In this document: positions 16,692 to 24,849 of the stretch, piece by piece
Layout: each line of letters begins with the position of its first letter
Position numbering within the stretch: the stretch's first letter is position 1
Source: Falsiroseomonas tokyonensis
GTDB taxonomy: Bacteria; Pseudomonadota; Alphaproteobacteria; Acetobacterales; Acetobacteraceae
DNA: 64,000 bases
Reading direction: 5' to 3'
Assembly (NCBI RefSeq): GCF_019024325.1
Contig: NZ_JAFNJS010000005.1
Span: 186,001-250,000 of the forward strand
Made by a program: the position numbers and the translations under genes
The notes under the pieces: generated by a model
The model's input: only the letters and a program-made list of their open reading frames with translations
The model's database searches: none
Told to the model about the DNA's origin: nothing

Positions 16692-18100
16692 CAGATCGGC
16701 GCCGGCTTGGGCACGGGGATATCCGCATAGTCGAATTCGCCGAGCAGCGCGTCCATCGGCACCGGCCGCAGCGGCAGGCGCCCGGTGGCGAAGCCGGCCT
16801 TCTCGCGGCCGCCGCAATGCATCCCCACCAGCTCCGCCGCCGTCTCGCCGCAGATGCGCCCCTGGCACGGGCCCATGCCACAGCGGGTGAATTGCTTCAT
16901 CTGGTTCATGTCGGCGGCGCCGTCCGCGCAGGCGGCCTCGATCTCCGCACGCGTCACGCCTTCGCAGCGGCAGACGATGGTCTCGGGCGGAATCGCGCGC
17001 ACCAGCGCGGGCCGCAGCGCCATCATCCGCGCCATGGCGCCGCCCGCCTTCGCCGCGCGCGCCAGATCCCGCGCCGGCGCGACGCGCGCGGCGGCATGAT
17101 CCGGCAGCAGCCCCAGGTCGTGCAGCGCTGCCAGCGCCGCAACCCGGCCCGAGGCCGGCGCGGCCGCGGCACCGCGCACACCCGCGCCATCGCCGGCGGT
17201 ATAGAGCAGCGGCACCGAACACCGCTGGTCCGCATCCAGCACCGGCACCCAGCCGCCTTCCGCCGGCGCGTAGCGATGCGCGGCGCGGAAGGTGCGCGTC
17301 GCTTCCGTCGCCGGCACCAGCCCATGGCCGATGCAGAGCGCGTCGCAGGCGATCCATGCACCTTCGACCTGCACGGCTTGCAGAACCTCGTCGCCTCTCG
17401 CCGCCGTCACGCCTGCGCCCGCTATCACGCGGACGCCGCGCGCCACCAGCGTCGCACGCCAGGCGAGGCCCTGCGCCAGCAGATCGGGCCGCGCCGCCAG
17501 CCGCGGCAGGGCGCGCAGCCATTCGGTGCGGTGCGCGAGATCCACCACCGCCGCCACCTCCGCCCCCGCCTTCAGCAGCTTCGCCGCCACCGCATAGAGC
17601 AGCGGTCCGGCGCCCGCCACCACCACGCGACGCCCGGGCAGCACGCCATGCGCCTTCAGCAGGATGGTCGCGGCCGCCAGGCCGAGCACGCCAGGCAGCG
17701 TCCAGCCGGGGAAGGCGATAATGCGTTCATGCGTGCCGCAGCAGAGCACCAGTGCGCGCGCCTCCATCGCGAAGCTGCGGCCATCAGAATCCAGCGCATC
17801 CAGGCGGAAGGGCGCGGCGGGCTCCCTCTGCGGCACCAGCGGCCCGCCGCCCACGCCCCAGACGCGGCAGCCTGTGCGCAGTTCGGCGCCCGAGGCCAGC
17901 AGCGCGGCGCGCAGCGCGTCGCCCGCGCGCCTGTCGGCATCGACAGGCCCGATGAATCCGGAAGGCGGTGCGCGGTAGACCTGGCCACCCGGCGCCGCGC
18001 TTTCCTCCAGCAGCACCACGCGCGCGCCGCGCTGCGCCGCCTCCGTCGCCGCGGCCATGCCCGCGGGCCCGCCGCCGAGAACCGCGATATCGTAGCTCAT
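16691..18100 (-). CDS. FAD/NAD(P)-binding oxidoreductase with C-terminal [2Fe-2S] domain (HcnB/OoxA-like, alpha subunit)
   Basis: A 469-residue flavoprotein. It begins MSYDIAVLGGGPAGMAAATEA, has a second nucleotide motif (VVVAGAGPLLYAVAAKLL, about 155-172) and a C-terminal BFD-like iron-sulfur region: VCRCEGVT, then FTRCGMGPCQGR, giving a C-x-C...C-x4-C set (about 378-420). This architecture is found in HcnB, opine oxidase OoxA and D-hydroxyproline dehydrogenase alpha subunits. Its start overlaps the small [2Fe-2S] gene by four bases (ATGA). It passes electrons between flavins and the ferredoxin-like subunit. Confidence 0.88.
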   Translation of the reverse strand: MSYDIAVLGGGPAGMAAATEAAQRGARVVLLEESAAPGGQVYRAPPSGFIGPVDADRRAGDALRAALLASGAELRTGCRVWGVGGGPLVPQREPAAPFRLDALDSDGRSFAMEARALVLCCGTHERIIAFPGWTLPGVLGLAAATILLKAHGVLPGRRVVVAGAGPLLYAVAAKLLKAGAEVAAVVDLAHRTEWLRALPRLAARPDLLAQGLAWRATLVARGVRVIAGAGVTAARGDEVLQAVQVEGAWIACDALCIGHGLVPATEATRTFRAAHRYAPAEGGWVPVLDADQRCSVPLLYTAGDGAGVRGAAAAPASGRVAALAALHDLGLLPDHAAARVAPARDLARAAKAGGAMARMMALRPALVRAIPPETIVCRCEGVTRAEIEAACADGAADMNQMKQFTRCGMGPCQGRICGETAAELVGMHCGGREKAGFATGRLPLRPVPMDALLGEFDYADIPVPKPAPI

Positions 18101-18384
18101 GTCGCTGTCACCACCATGCCGGCGCGCACCGGCACCAAGCAGGCCTGCACCAGGCGTCCATCGACGCGCAGCAGGCATTGCTGGCAGACGCCCATCATGC
18201 ACAGCGCGGCGCGCGGCCGCGCGGCATCCTGTCCTTCGCCAAGGCGACGTATACCGCATGCGATCAATGCGGCGGCGAGGTTCTCGCCCTCGGGCGCGGA
18301 AAGCGAGGTGCCTGCAAAACTGAAGGTCACGTCGGCGGGACGCGAAATGCCTGCGATGCGGAGGGGATGTGCCACATCTTTCAT
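18097..18384 (-). CDS. (2Fe-2S)-binding protein (HcnA-like, gamma subunit)
   Basis: A 95-residue ferredoxin-fold protein with the cluster motif CMMGVCQQC (about residues 62-70) and a following Cys in LVQACLVP, typical of the small subunit of HcnABC and heterotrimeric amino-acid dehydrogenases. ATG 18384 gives the family-like start MKDVAHPLRIAG; an upstream in-frame ATG 27 bases earlier is possible. It is the first gene of the minus-strand operon reaching down to the DapA-like gene. It shares a 102-base divergent promoter region with the ABC ATPase gene. Confidence 0.85.
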   Translation of the reverse strand: MKDVAHPLRIAGISRPADVTFSFAGTSLSAPEGENLAAALIACGIRRLGEGQDAARPRAALCMMGVCQQCLLRVDGRLVQACLVPVRAGMVVTAT

Positions 18385-18486
18385 CCTATCGTGCTCTGCG
18401 ATCACGTCCATGCCCGCAATCATGCTTGACGGCATGCCCATCGCACAAAGACACTTTGCGACAACGGAAGGGATGGGGGATCTGGC
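18385..18486. promoter_or_regulatory. Divergent promoter region between flavoenzyme operon and ABC transporter operon
   Basis: This is the only non-coding gap between the two operons, so both promoters should be here. It holds TTGACG (18426-18431), a reasonable rightward -35, and a small inverted repeat CAAAG-ACA-CTTTG (18446-18458) that could bind a regulator. No regulator gene is adjacent. The -10 box is not obvious. Confidence 0.4.
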
Positions 18487-19227
18487 TTGGCCTTCCTCGC
18501 GCTTGATGGGCTGTCCGCCAGCTATGGCGGCGGCAAGGATGTGCTCAGCGACGTCACGCTGAACTTCGCAAAGGGCGAGGTGGTGGGGCTGATCGGCCCC
18601 TCCGGCTCGGGCAAATCCTCGCTGCTGCGCGCCCTCGTCGGGCTGCTGAAGCCGCATGCGGGGCGGGTGACGCTGGGTGGCGCGCCGGTGGATTACGGCA
18701 ATCGCGAATCGCTGCGTTCGGCGCGGGACCGCTTCGCCATCGTCTTCCAGCAGTACAACCTGTTCCAGAACATGACGGCGCTGCGCAACGTCGCCATCGC
18801 GCCGACCCTGGTGAAGAAGCGTAAATCGGCGGAGGTCGAGGCGGAGGCACGCAGCCTACTCGCCAAGGTGGGCCTCGGCGAGAAGTTCAACGCCTATCCG
18901 GATGAGCTTTCCGGCGGCCAGCAGCAGCGCGTCGCCATCGCCCGCGCGCTGGCACTGCATCCCGACATCCTGCTGCTGGACGAGGTGACCAGCGCGCTGG
19001 ACCCGGAACTGGTAGGAGAGGTGCTGGACACCATCCGGGCGCTCCATGCGGATGGCATGACCATGCTGATCGTCAGCCACGAGATGGCCTTCATCCGCGA
19101 AGTCGCGACCACCGTCGTCTTTATGGACCAGGGCCGCGTGGTGGAGGTCGGGCCGCCAACTCAGATCTTCGACGCGCCGCAAAGCCCCCGCCTGCGTGAC
19201 TTCACCGCCCGCATCCTGCGGCATTAG
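18487..19227 (+). CDS. Amino-acid ABC transporter ATP-binding protein (GlnQ/HisP family)
   Basis: A 246-residue ATPase with Walker A GPSGSGKSS (about residues 37-45), Q-loop VFQQYNLFQNMT, signature LSGGQQQRVAIAR, Walker B ILLLDEVTSALD and the switch His in IVSHEMAF. Translation starts at TTG preceded by GGGGGA seven bases away. It is the only amino-acid-type ATPase gene among two paralogous permease/binding-protein sets (12494-14690 and 19242-21428), so it probably energises both. Confidence 0.92.
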   Translation: MAFLALDGLSASYGGGKDVLSDVTLNFAKGEVVGLIGPSGSGKSSLLRALVGLLKPHAGRVTLGGAPVDYGNRESLRSARDRFAIVFQQYNLFQNMTALRNVAIAPTLVKKRKSAEVEAEARSLLAKVGLGEKFNAYPDELSGGQQQRVAIARALALHPDILLLDEVTSALDPELVGEVLDTIRALHADGMTMLIVSHEMAFIREVATTVVFMDQGRVVEVGPPTQIFDAPQSPRLRDFTARILRH

Positions 19228-19241
19228 GGAGAGCCATCGCC

Positions 19242-20066
19242 ATGACCGACCGCCGCTCGCTTTTCGTCGGAGGCGCCGCCGCGGCGGCCGCCGGTGCCGC
19301 CCTGTTCACGCCCGGCCAGGCTGCGGCCCGGCCGCTGGAGGATGTGCTGCGCGCCAATGAGCTGCGCGTCGGCGTGAACCCCACTTTGCCACCGCGCGCG
19401 CTGTTCAACGACCGCAACCAGATCGATGGCTTCGAGCCCGAGGTCGCCGCCGCCATCGCCCGCAAGCTGGGCGTGCCGCTGGTGCTGCAGGCCGTGGGCT
19501 CGCCGGACCGCATCCCGATGGTCGCCTCCGGCCGCATCGACTTCGTCATGGGCGCCATGTCCCGCACCAGCGAGCGCGCCAAGGTCATCGACTACACCGT
19601 GCCCGTGCATTCCGAGAATTACGGTATCCTGGCCGTCGCCGGCCGTGGCCACACCACCATCGAGTCGCTGAACAAGCCGGAGATCACGCTGGCCCAGGTG
19701 CGCGGCACCACCGCCATCCCCTATATCGCCCATGCCATCCCGAATGCGCAGGTGCTGCTGCTGGACAACTATCCGGACCGCAACCGCGCCATCGCCCAGG
19801 GTCGCGCGCAGGCCAGCTTCGACGGTGTCGATTCCGTCCGCTTTTCCCTGCGCCCCTTCCGCCAGGTGCAGTGGGAGGTGACGGGCATCGCCGAATACGG
19901 CGTCACCTATTCCGGCCTCGGCGTCGCGAAGAACAACCATTCGCTGCGCAACTGGCTGAACATCGCGCTGTATGAACTGCATGTGGATGGCACCATCGAG
20001 CGCGCCTGGGAAAAGTGGTTCGACGGGCCGATGATCACCAAGGTGCCGCATAACGCCTTCTTCTGA
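19242..20066 (+). CDS. ABC transporter substrate-binding protein, polar amino acid type (set 2)
   Basis: A 274-residue periplasmic binding protein. MTDRRSLFVGGAAAAAAGAAL is a signal peptide with a paired arginine, cleaved near AAA-RP. The mature part begins ELRVGVNPTLPPRALFNDRN, and the blocks GSPDRIPM, DYTVPVH and LLDNYPD match the set 1 protein at 12494. A GGGAGA precedes the ATG by about nine bases. Located 14 bases after the ATPase and three before permease 1. The two binding proteins may offer two specificities for one ATPase. Confidence 0.9.
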   Translation: MTDRRSLFVGGAAAAAAGAALFTPGQAAARPLEDVLRANELRVGVNPTLPPRALFNDRNQIDGFEPEVAAAIARKLGVPLVLQAVGSPDRIPMVASGRIDFVMGAMSRTSERAKVIDYTVPVHSENYGILAVAGRGHTTIESLNKPEITLAQVRGTTAIPYIAHAIPNAQVLLLDNYPDRNRAIAQGRAQASFDGVDSVRFSLRPFRQVQWEVTGIAEYGVTYSGLGVAKNNHSLRNWLNIALYELHVDGTIERAWEKWFDGPMITKVPHNAFF

Positions 20067-20069
20067 AGG

Positions 20070-20744
20070 ATGAGCTACACCCTCATCTATTCTCAGGTTA
20101 CCGGCCATATTCCCTATCTGCTGGCCGGGGCCTGGCTGACGCTGCAACTGGCCTGCATCTCCTTCTTCATCGGCTGGGCGATCGGGCTGGTGAATGCCTC
20201 CCTGCTCGTCTACGGGCCGCGCCCGGCGCGGCTGGCGGTGCGGGCCTATGTCACCTTCTTCATCAACACGCCCTTGCTGGTGCAGATCTTCTTCATATTC
20301 TTCGTGCTGCCGGATATGGGCATCCTGCTCTCGCCCTATGCCGCGGTCGCCATCGGCATGTCGCTGAACGCCGGCGCCTATCTCACGGAAATCCAGCGCG
20401 CGGGTTTCGGCAGCCTGCGGCGGGCGGAGATGGATGCGGCGGCGGCCATGGGCTTCAGCTTGGTGCAGACCATCTGGTATGTGGTGCTGCCGCATATCGC
20501 CAAGGCGCTGTACCCGCCGCTGGCGAACCAGTTCATCATCCAGGTGATGACCACCTCCATCGCCGCCATCTTCGCGGTCGAGGAGCTGACGGGCCGCGCC
20601 TACAACGTGAATTCGCTGACCTTCCGTGCGCTCGAGGTCTTCTCCATCACCGCCGTCATCTATGTCCTGCTGACCATCGCCTGCAGCCTGGCGCTGGCAC
20701 TGCTCGGCCGCTGGCTGTTCCGCGTCAACGCGAAGGTGTTCTGA
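20070..20744 (+). CDS. Amino-acid ABC transporter permease 1 (set 2)
   Basis: A 224-residue HisM/HisQ-family membrane protein with about five helices, docking loop AAAAMGFSLVQTIWYVVLP (about 121-139) and C-terminus GRWLFRVNAKVF. It is the counterpart of the permease at 13316, sharing LNAGAYLTEI, EELTGRA and the last 12 residues with one change. It starts three bases after the binding protein and is followed after three bases by permease 2. Confidence 0.92.
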   Translation: MSYTLIYSQVTGHIPYLLAGAWLTLQLACISFFIGWAIGLVNASLLVYGPRPARLAVRAYVTFFINTPLLVQIFFIFFVLPDMGILLSPYAAVAIGMSLNAGAYLTEIQRAGFGSLRRAEMDAAAAMGFSLVQTIWYVVLPHIAKALYPPLANQFIIQVMTTSIAAIFAVEELTGRAYNVNSLTFRALEVFSITAVIYVLLTIACSLALALLGRWLFRVNAKVF

Positions 20745-20747
20745 GCG

Positions 20748-21428
20748 ATGTGGGACCAGGTGATGGAGGAAGCGCCGCGCTTCTTCGGCCATTACAACCT
20801 GCTCTTCATCGGGGAGGCGCTGGTCAATACGCTGCTGCTGTCCTGGCTCGGCGCGACGCTCGGCTTCGGCTTCGGCTTCCTGTTTGCGATCTGCCGGCAT
20901 CCGCGCCTGTTCGGCCTGCTGCCGCTGCGCATCGCAGCCACGCTCTATGTCGAGCTGTTCCGCCGCATCCCCTTCCTGGTGAAGCTGATGTGCGTCTTCT
21001 TCGCCTTCCAGCTCTCCGGCGCGCAGGCCTCGCTTTTTACCGTGGCATTGGTCACCGTGGTGCTCTCGGCCGCGGCCTTCGCGGCGGAGATCGCCCGCGC
21101 CGGTCTCGAATCCATCCCCGCCCCGCAATGGGACGCGGCGGAGGCGATGAATTTCGGCCGCTGGCGCACGTTGTGGCGGGTGGTGGCGCCGCAGAGCTTT
21201 CGGATCGTTCTGCCGCCGCTGTTCGGCTACACGGTCGGCTTCATCAAGAGCACCTCCATCGCCAGCCAGATCGGCGTGATGGAGCTGACCTATGCAGCCA
21301 AGATCCTGAACACGCGCGGCTTCTCCGCCCTGCTCTGCTTCGGGACCATCCTGTTGCTCTATTTCCTGATCTGCTGGCCCACGAAACACTTCGGCGAACG
21401 GCTGGAACGCCGCCTCGCCCGACGCTGA
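20748..21428 (+). CDS. Amino-acid ABC transporter permease 2 (set 2)
   Basis: A 226-residue permease with docking loop WDAAEAMNFGRWRTLWRVVAP and the block SQIGVMELTYAAKILNTRGF that aligns to the set 1 permease at 13986. It ends the transporter genes, 11 bases before the DUF6282 hydrolase gene, so the hydrolase and HpxZ are probably in the same transcript and act on what is imported. Confidence 0.92.
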   Translation: MWDQVMEEAPRFFGHYNLLFIGEALVNTLLLSWLGATLGFGFGFLFAICRHPRLFGLLPLRIAATLYVELFRRIPFLVKLMCVFFAFQLSGAQASLFTVALVTVVLSAAAFAAEIARAGLESIPAPQWDAAEAMNFGRWRTLWRVVAPQSFRIVLPPLFGYTVGFIKSTSIASQIGVMELTYAAKILNTRGFSALLCFGTILLLYFLICWPTKHFGERLERRLARR

Positions 21429-21439
21429 GGATCCACGCC

Positions 21440-22348
21440 ATGCCCTATACTATGCCCGGCGCGCACCTGCTGCAGGGCGCCATCGACGTGCATGTGCATT
21501 GCGCGCCGCATCTGAACGGCCGCTCCGTGAATGTTTTCGAGGCGGTGCGCCAGGCCGCCGCCGCCGGCATGCGCGCCATCGGCATCATGTGCAATTTCCA
21601 GAACACCTCGGGTTTCGCCGCCCTGGCGAATGACGAGCTCGGCCATCTCGGCTGCCGCGCCTTCGGCGGTGTCATCATGCAGCCCACCGCCGGCGGTGTG
21701 ACGCTGGAAGTGGCCAAGGCCGCGATCGGCTATGGCTATGGCCCCGGCACCGGTGCGCGCTTCGTCTCCCTGCCCACGCACCACACCCGCTACATCGCCG
21801 AACGCGAGGGCCGCAGCCCCGCCTTCCTGGAGACCACCTTCCAGGTCCCCGAATCGGGTAAGGTGCCCGATGTGGTCTGCGCCATCATGGACCTGTGTGC
21901 CGAGAAGGATTTGGTCTTCGACTGCGGCCATGTCTCGGGCCGCGAAGCCGTGGCGTTGGCCGAGGAATGCAAGCGCCGCGGAGTCACCCGCATCCGCACC
22001 CATGGCTCCCGCTATGCCATCGACCAGATCCAGGCCATCACCGCGCTCGGCGGCTATGTGGAACTTTCCTTCTTCATCCTGACGCATGCGACCCAGGTCG
22101 GGCTGACCCATGTGGATGAGGAGAAGCACAAGATCAGCTCCGCCAGCACCATCCAGGACTTCACGCCGCGCATCCGCGCCGCCGGCGACCGCTGCATACT
22201 TTCCTCCGATGGCGGGGTCTTCCTGCTGCCGCCGCCGGTGGAATGCATGCGCGAATATATCCTTCTGGTGCAGAGCGAGGGCTTTTCGGATGAGGAGATC
22301 CGTCGCATGACCTCCACCAATCCGGCCGCGCTCTTCGGCCTCGACTGA
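21440..22348 (+). CDS. DUF6282-family amidohydrolase-like protein
   Basis: A 302-residue protein with amidohydrolase-superfamily traits: AIDVHVHC (about residues 15-22) as the metal His-x-His, [21 protein letters not shown] and a terminal SSDGG. It has no signal peptide. ATG 21440 is the first in-frame start after the permease stop. The family is annotated only as DUF6282 and its reaction is not established to my knowledge. Position after an amino-acid-type importer and before HpxZ suggests a hydrolytic step on an imported nitrogen compound. Confidence 0.75.
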   Translation: MPYTMPGAHLLQGAIDVHVHCAPHLNGRSVNVFEAVRQAAAAGMRAIGIMCNFQNTSGFAALANDELGHLGCRAFGGVIMQPTAGGVTLEVAKAAIGYGYGPGTGARFVSLPTHHTRYIAEREGRSPAFLETTFQVPESGKVPDVVCAIMDLCAEKDLVFDCGHVSGREAVALAEECKRRGVTRIRTHGSRYAIDQIQAITALGGYVELSFFILTHATQVGLTHVDEEKHKISSASTIQDFTPRIRAAGDRCILSSDGGVFLLPPPVECMREYILLVQSEGFSDEEIRRMTSTNPAALFGLD

Positions 22349-22383
22349 GACCTTACTTCCGCGACCGCCAAGGACGAACCCTG

Positions 22384-22761
22384 ATGCAGACCGACATCCC
22401 CGAGATCGTGGCCGAGGTGACCGCCGCCTTCGAGCGCTATGAGCGCGCCCTGGTCAGCAACGATGTCGCGGTGCTGGACGAGCTTTTCTGGAACGATCCG
22501 CGTACCATCCGCTACGGCGCCACGGAAATCCTGCACGGCTATGCCGAGATCATGGAATTCCGCGCCTCACGCCCCTCCACCGGGCTGGAGCGGCAGCTGC
22601 TGCGCACCGTCATCACCACGCATGGCCGTGACTTCGCCACGGCCAATACCACCTTCAGCCGCAACGGGCGGACCGGGCGGCAGAGCCAGACCTGGGTCCG
22701 TCGGCCGGAAGGATGGCGGGTGGTGGCCGCCCATGTCAGCCTGATGCCACCGGAAGCTTAA
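22384..22761 (+). CDS. hpxZ: HpxZ-like protein (oxalurate catabolism, NTF2 fold)
   Basis: A 125-residue NTF2-like protein matching HpxZ (DUF3225): [18 protein letters not shown] near the N-terminus, [13 protein letters not shown] (about 36-48) and the C-terminal [20 protein letters not shown]. In Klebsiella HpxZ belongs to the hpx system for purine breakdown through oxalurate; its precise role is unclear. No AtzF/HpxW/HpxY gene is near. Together with the PuuE-like and racemase genes at the window start it points to ureide metabolism in this genome. Confidence 0.85.
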   Translation: MQTDIPEIVAEVTAAFERYERALVSNDVAVLDELFWNDPRTIRYGATEILHGYAEIMEFRASRPSTGLERQLLRTVITTHGRDFATANTTFSRNGRTGRQSQTWVRRPEGWRVVAAHVSLMPPEA

Positions 22762-22819
22762 CAAATCGCCGGCTAATCCCGTTCAACGAAGCGTGAGTGC
22801 GCGTTCTGGACAGGCGGTA

Positions 22820-22848
22820 TTGCGGACGATACGCGGACTGCCTGATAG
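22820..22848 (+). promoter_or_regulatory. Weak sigma-70-like promoter candidate before sensor kinase 1
   Basis: TTGCGG (22820-22825) is followed after 17 bases by TGATAG (22843-22848), 37 bases before the kinase ATG. Spacing is ideal but the -10 box is poor. It is the best candidate in the 123-base gap after hpxZ. Confidence 0.3.
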
Positions 22849-22884
22849 GGTGCAGGAATACTGCAATGAAGCTGCACGAACAGA

Positions 22885-24450
22885 ATGGGCGTTGAAATTT
22901 TAACGCTACCGGTCAGAACGTCCCTTGCGCCGGGGCTCTGCACGCTCGTCGATCCGGATCTAATATACCTTCATCTGATCTCGGATGTTGCGATTGGTCT
23001 CGCCTATTTCTCCATCCCCGCTGCGCTGCTGATTTTCGCGCGGCGCCGGCGCGACCTGGCCTATCCCTGGGTGGTCCTGCTTTTCGCCGCCTTCATCATC
23101 GCCTGCGGCACCACCCATCTCATGCATGCCTGGACCATGTTCCGGCCCGACTACGAGACGGAGGGCCTGGTGAAGGTGGTCACCGCCGCCATCTCGGTCA
23201 CCACCGCCATCCTTCTCTGGCCGCTGCTGCCCCGCCTTCTCGCTTTGCCCAGCCCCCAGGCCCTGGCGCGGGAGGTGGAGGAGCGTCGCATTGCCGAAGC
23301 CCGCGCCCTGGCCAGCGAGGCGCGCACCGCCGCCTTCATCGAGCATCTGCCGGAGGCGCTTTTCGTGCTGCGCCCCGGGCCGCGCGGCGACTTCACCGCC
23401 GAGGCGGTGAACCCGGCCTTCGAAAGGCTCTACGGCATCGAGGACGCCAGCATCCGCGGCCACGACATGGCGGAGGTCCTGCCGCCCGCGCTGCTGGCGC
23501 GACTTCTGCCGCATTGGCGCCAGGCGATGGAGACGCGGCGGCCGGTGGACTATACGACGGAGGCCGAGACGGGGATCGGCTGGCGCGTCTGGCAGACCAT
23601 CCTGGTGCCCATGGTCGGACCGGATGGTCAGGTTGAGCGGCTTCTCGGCTCGGCGCGCGACATCACCATGACCCGCCGTCTGCAGGCCGACCTGCTGCAG
23701 AGCGCCCGTCTGGCCACCATCGGCACCATGTGCGCGGGCCTCGCGCATGAAACCAGCCAGCCGCTGAACGCTGCCATGCTCTGGACTCGCAATGCCCGGG
23801 CGGTGGCGGACGGGATGGAGCCGGCGGAAAGCGCCGACCGGCTGCGCCAGTCGCTCGGCATCATCGAGGGCCAGCTGCGCCGCGCGGGGGACTTGGTCGG
23901 CCGGATCCGGGCCCTGCCGGGCGAGGATGAGGGCACCCCCCAGCCCTTTGACGCCGCCGCCACCGCCGCCTCGGCGCTGCGTCTGGCCATGGGGCAATAT
24001 GCTGGGGAGGGCATCGACTTCGCCCTGCATAGCCAGGCCTCCACCCTGCCGGTGCAGGGCGTGCCGGCGCGGCTGGAACAGGCGCTGCTGCAATTGCTCG
24101 CCAATGCGCGGGATGCGGTGCTGGACCGGCGGGAGAGGGAGCCGGATGCGCCGATGCAGATCGTCCTGACGCTGCGCGAGGAGCCCGGAGAGGCCGTGCT
24201 GGAGGTAGAGGATAGCGGCCCGGGCGTGCCCGAGGGCTTGCGTGACGCGATCTTCGACCCCTTTTTTACCACACGCGAACCAGGGCGCGGCAGCGGGCTC
24301 GGCCTGCCGCTGGCAGCGGCGGTGGCGCGCGGGATGGGGGGAGGCATAGAGGCGCGAAACCGACCGGAAGGCGGTGCGCTGTTCAGCATGCGGCTTGCAC
24401 TCGCGCCAATGGCGAGTCTGCCGGCCGGAGGGGCTGTGACGAACCAATGA
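22885..24450 (+). CDS. Sensor histidine kinase with ethylene-receptor-like membrane domain (kinase 1)
   Basis: A 521-residue kinase. Residues about 25-125 form three helices that resemble the ethylene-binding domain of plant ETR1: ISDVAIGLAYFSIP and FIIACGTTHLMHAW. Asp34, Tyr41, Ile44, Pro45, Ile71, Cys74 and His78 match ETR1 Asp25, Tyr32, Ile35, Pro36, Ile62, Cys65 and His69 with the same spacing, including the two copper(I) ligands; Lys97 may match Lys91. A PAS domain (about 150-265), a phospho-acceptor region (GLAHETSQPLN, His288), and an ATPase domain (LLANARDAV, VEDSGPGV, GSGLGLPLA) follow. The next gene, a stand-alone receiver, overlaps by four bases (ATGA). Confidence 0.88.
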   Translation: MGVEILTLPVRTSLAPGLCTLVDPDLIYLHLISDVAIGLAYFSIPAALLIFARRRRDLAYPWVVLLFAAFIIACGTTHLMHAWTMFRPDYETEGLVKVVTAAISVTTAILLWPLLPRLLALPSPQALAREVEERRIAEARALASEARTAAFIEHLPEALFVLRPGPRGDFTAEAVNPAFERLYGIEDASIRGHDMAEVLPPALLARLLPHWRQAMETRRPVDYTTEAETGIGWRVWQTILVPMVGPDGQVERLLGSARDITMTRRLQADLLQSARLATIGTMCAGLAHETSQPLNAAMLWTRNARAVADGMEPAESADRLRQSLGIIEGQLRRAGDLVGRIRALPGEDEGTPQPFDAAATAASALRLAMGQYAGEGIDFALHSQASTLPVQGVPARLEQALLQLLANARDAVLDRREREPDAPMQIVLTLREEPGEAVLEVEDSGPGVPEGLRDAIFDPFFTTREPGRGSGLGLPLAAAVARGMGGGIEARNRPEGGALFSMRLALAPMASLPAGGAVTNQ

Positions 24451-24818
24451 CCTGGCGAATCCTGGTTGCCGAAGATGAGGGCCTGGCCGCCATGGCCCTC
24501 GAGGACGAACTGCTTCGGGCGGGCTATGAGGTGGTGCTGGCGCCGGACGGCCAAGCGGCGCTGGAAGCCGCCGACCGCACCCCGCCCGACCTGCTGCTGA
24601 CCGATCTGCGCATGCCGCGGCTGGACGGGTCCGGCCTGATCCGTGCCCTGCGCGCCGCACGCCCCGGCCTGCCCGTGGTGGTGATGACCGGCTATGCGCC
24701 GGCCGGCGGCGCCAGCGCCTTCGGACGGGACGGCGAGGGCCCGGTCGCGCTGTTTCCCAAGCCACTCGACATGGATGCGGTGCTGGCGGAGCTTCGCAAG
24801 CTGCTGCCCGGGCCGTAG
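24447..24818 (+). CDS. Stand-alone response-regulator receiver (CheY-like)
   Basis: A 123-residue receiver with the acidic pair AEDE (residues 8-11), phospho-acceptor Asp53 in LLLTDLRMP, the Thr in VVMTGYAP and the conserved lysine in LFPKPLD. It has no DNA-binding or enzymatic output domain. ATG overlaps the kinase stop, so it is the translationally coupled partner of kinase 1. Output must go through protein contact or phosphorelay; no downstream partner is visible here. Confidence 0.9.
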   Translation: MTWRILVAEDEGLAAMALEDELLRAGYEVVLAPDGQAALEAADRTPPDLLLTDLRMPRLDGSGLIRALRAARPGLPVVVMTGYAPAGGASAFGRDGEGPVALFPKPLDMDAVLAELRKLLPGP

Positions 24819-24849
24819 AAGATCCCCCGGGCGGCGGATGGGGCAGTCG

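Noticed and set aside
14671-18384. Hydrogen cyanide synthase (HcnABC) as the identity of the flavoenzyme operon
   Set aside because: The three-subunit layout fits, but the DapA-family gene and amino-acid transporters fit hydroxyproline-type breakdown better; the name is kept only as a fold comparison.
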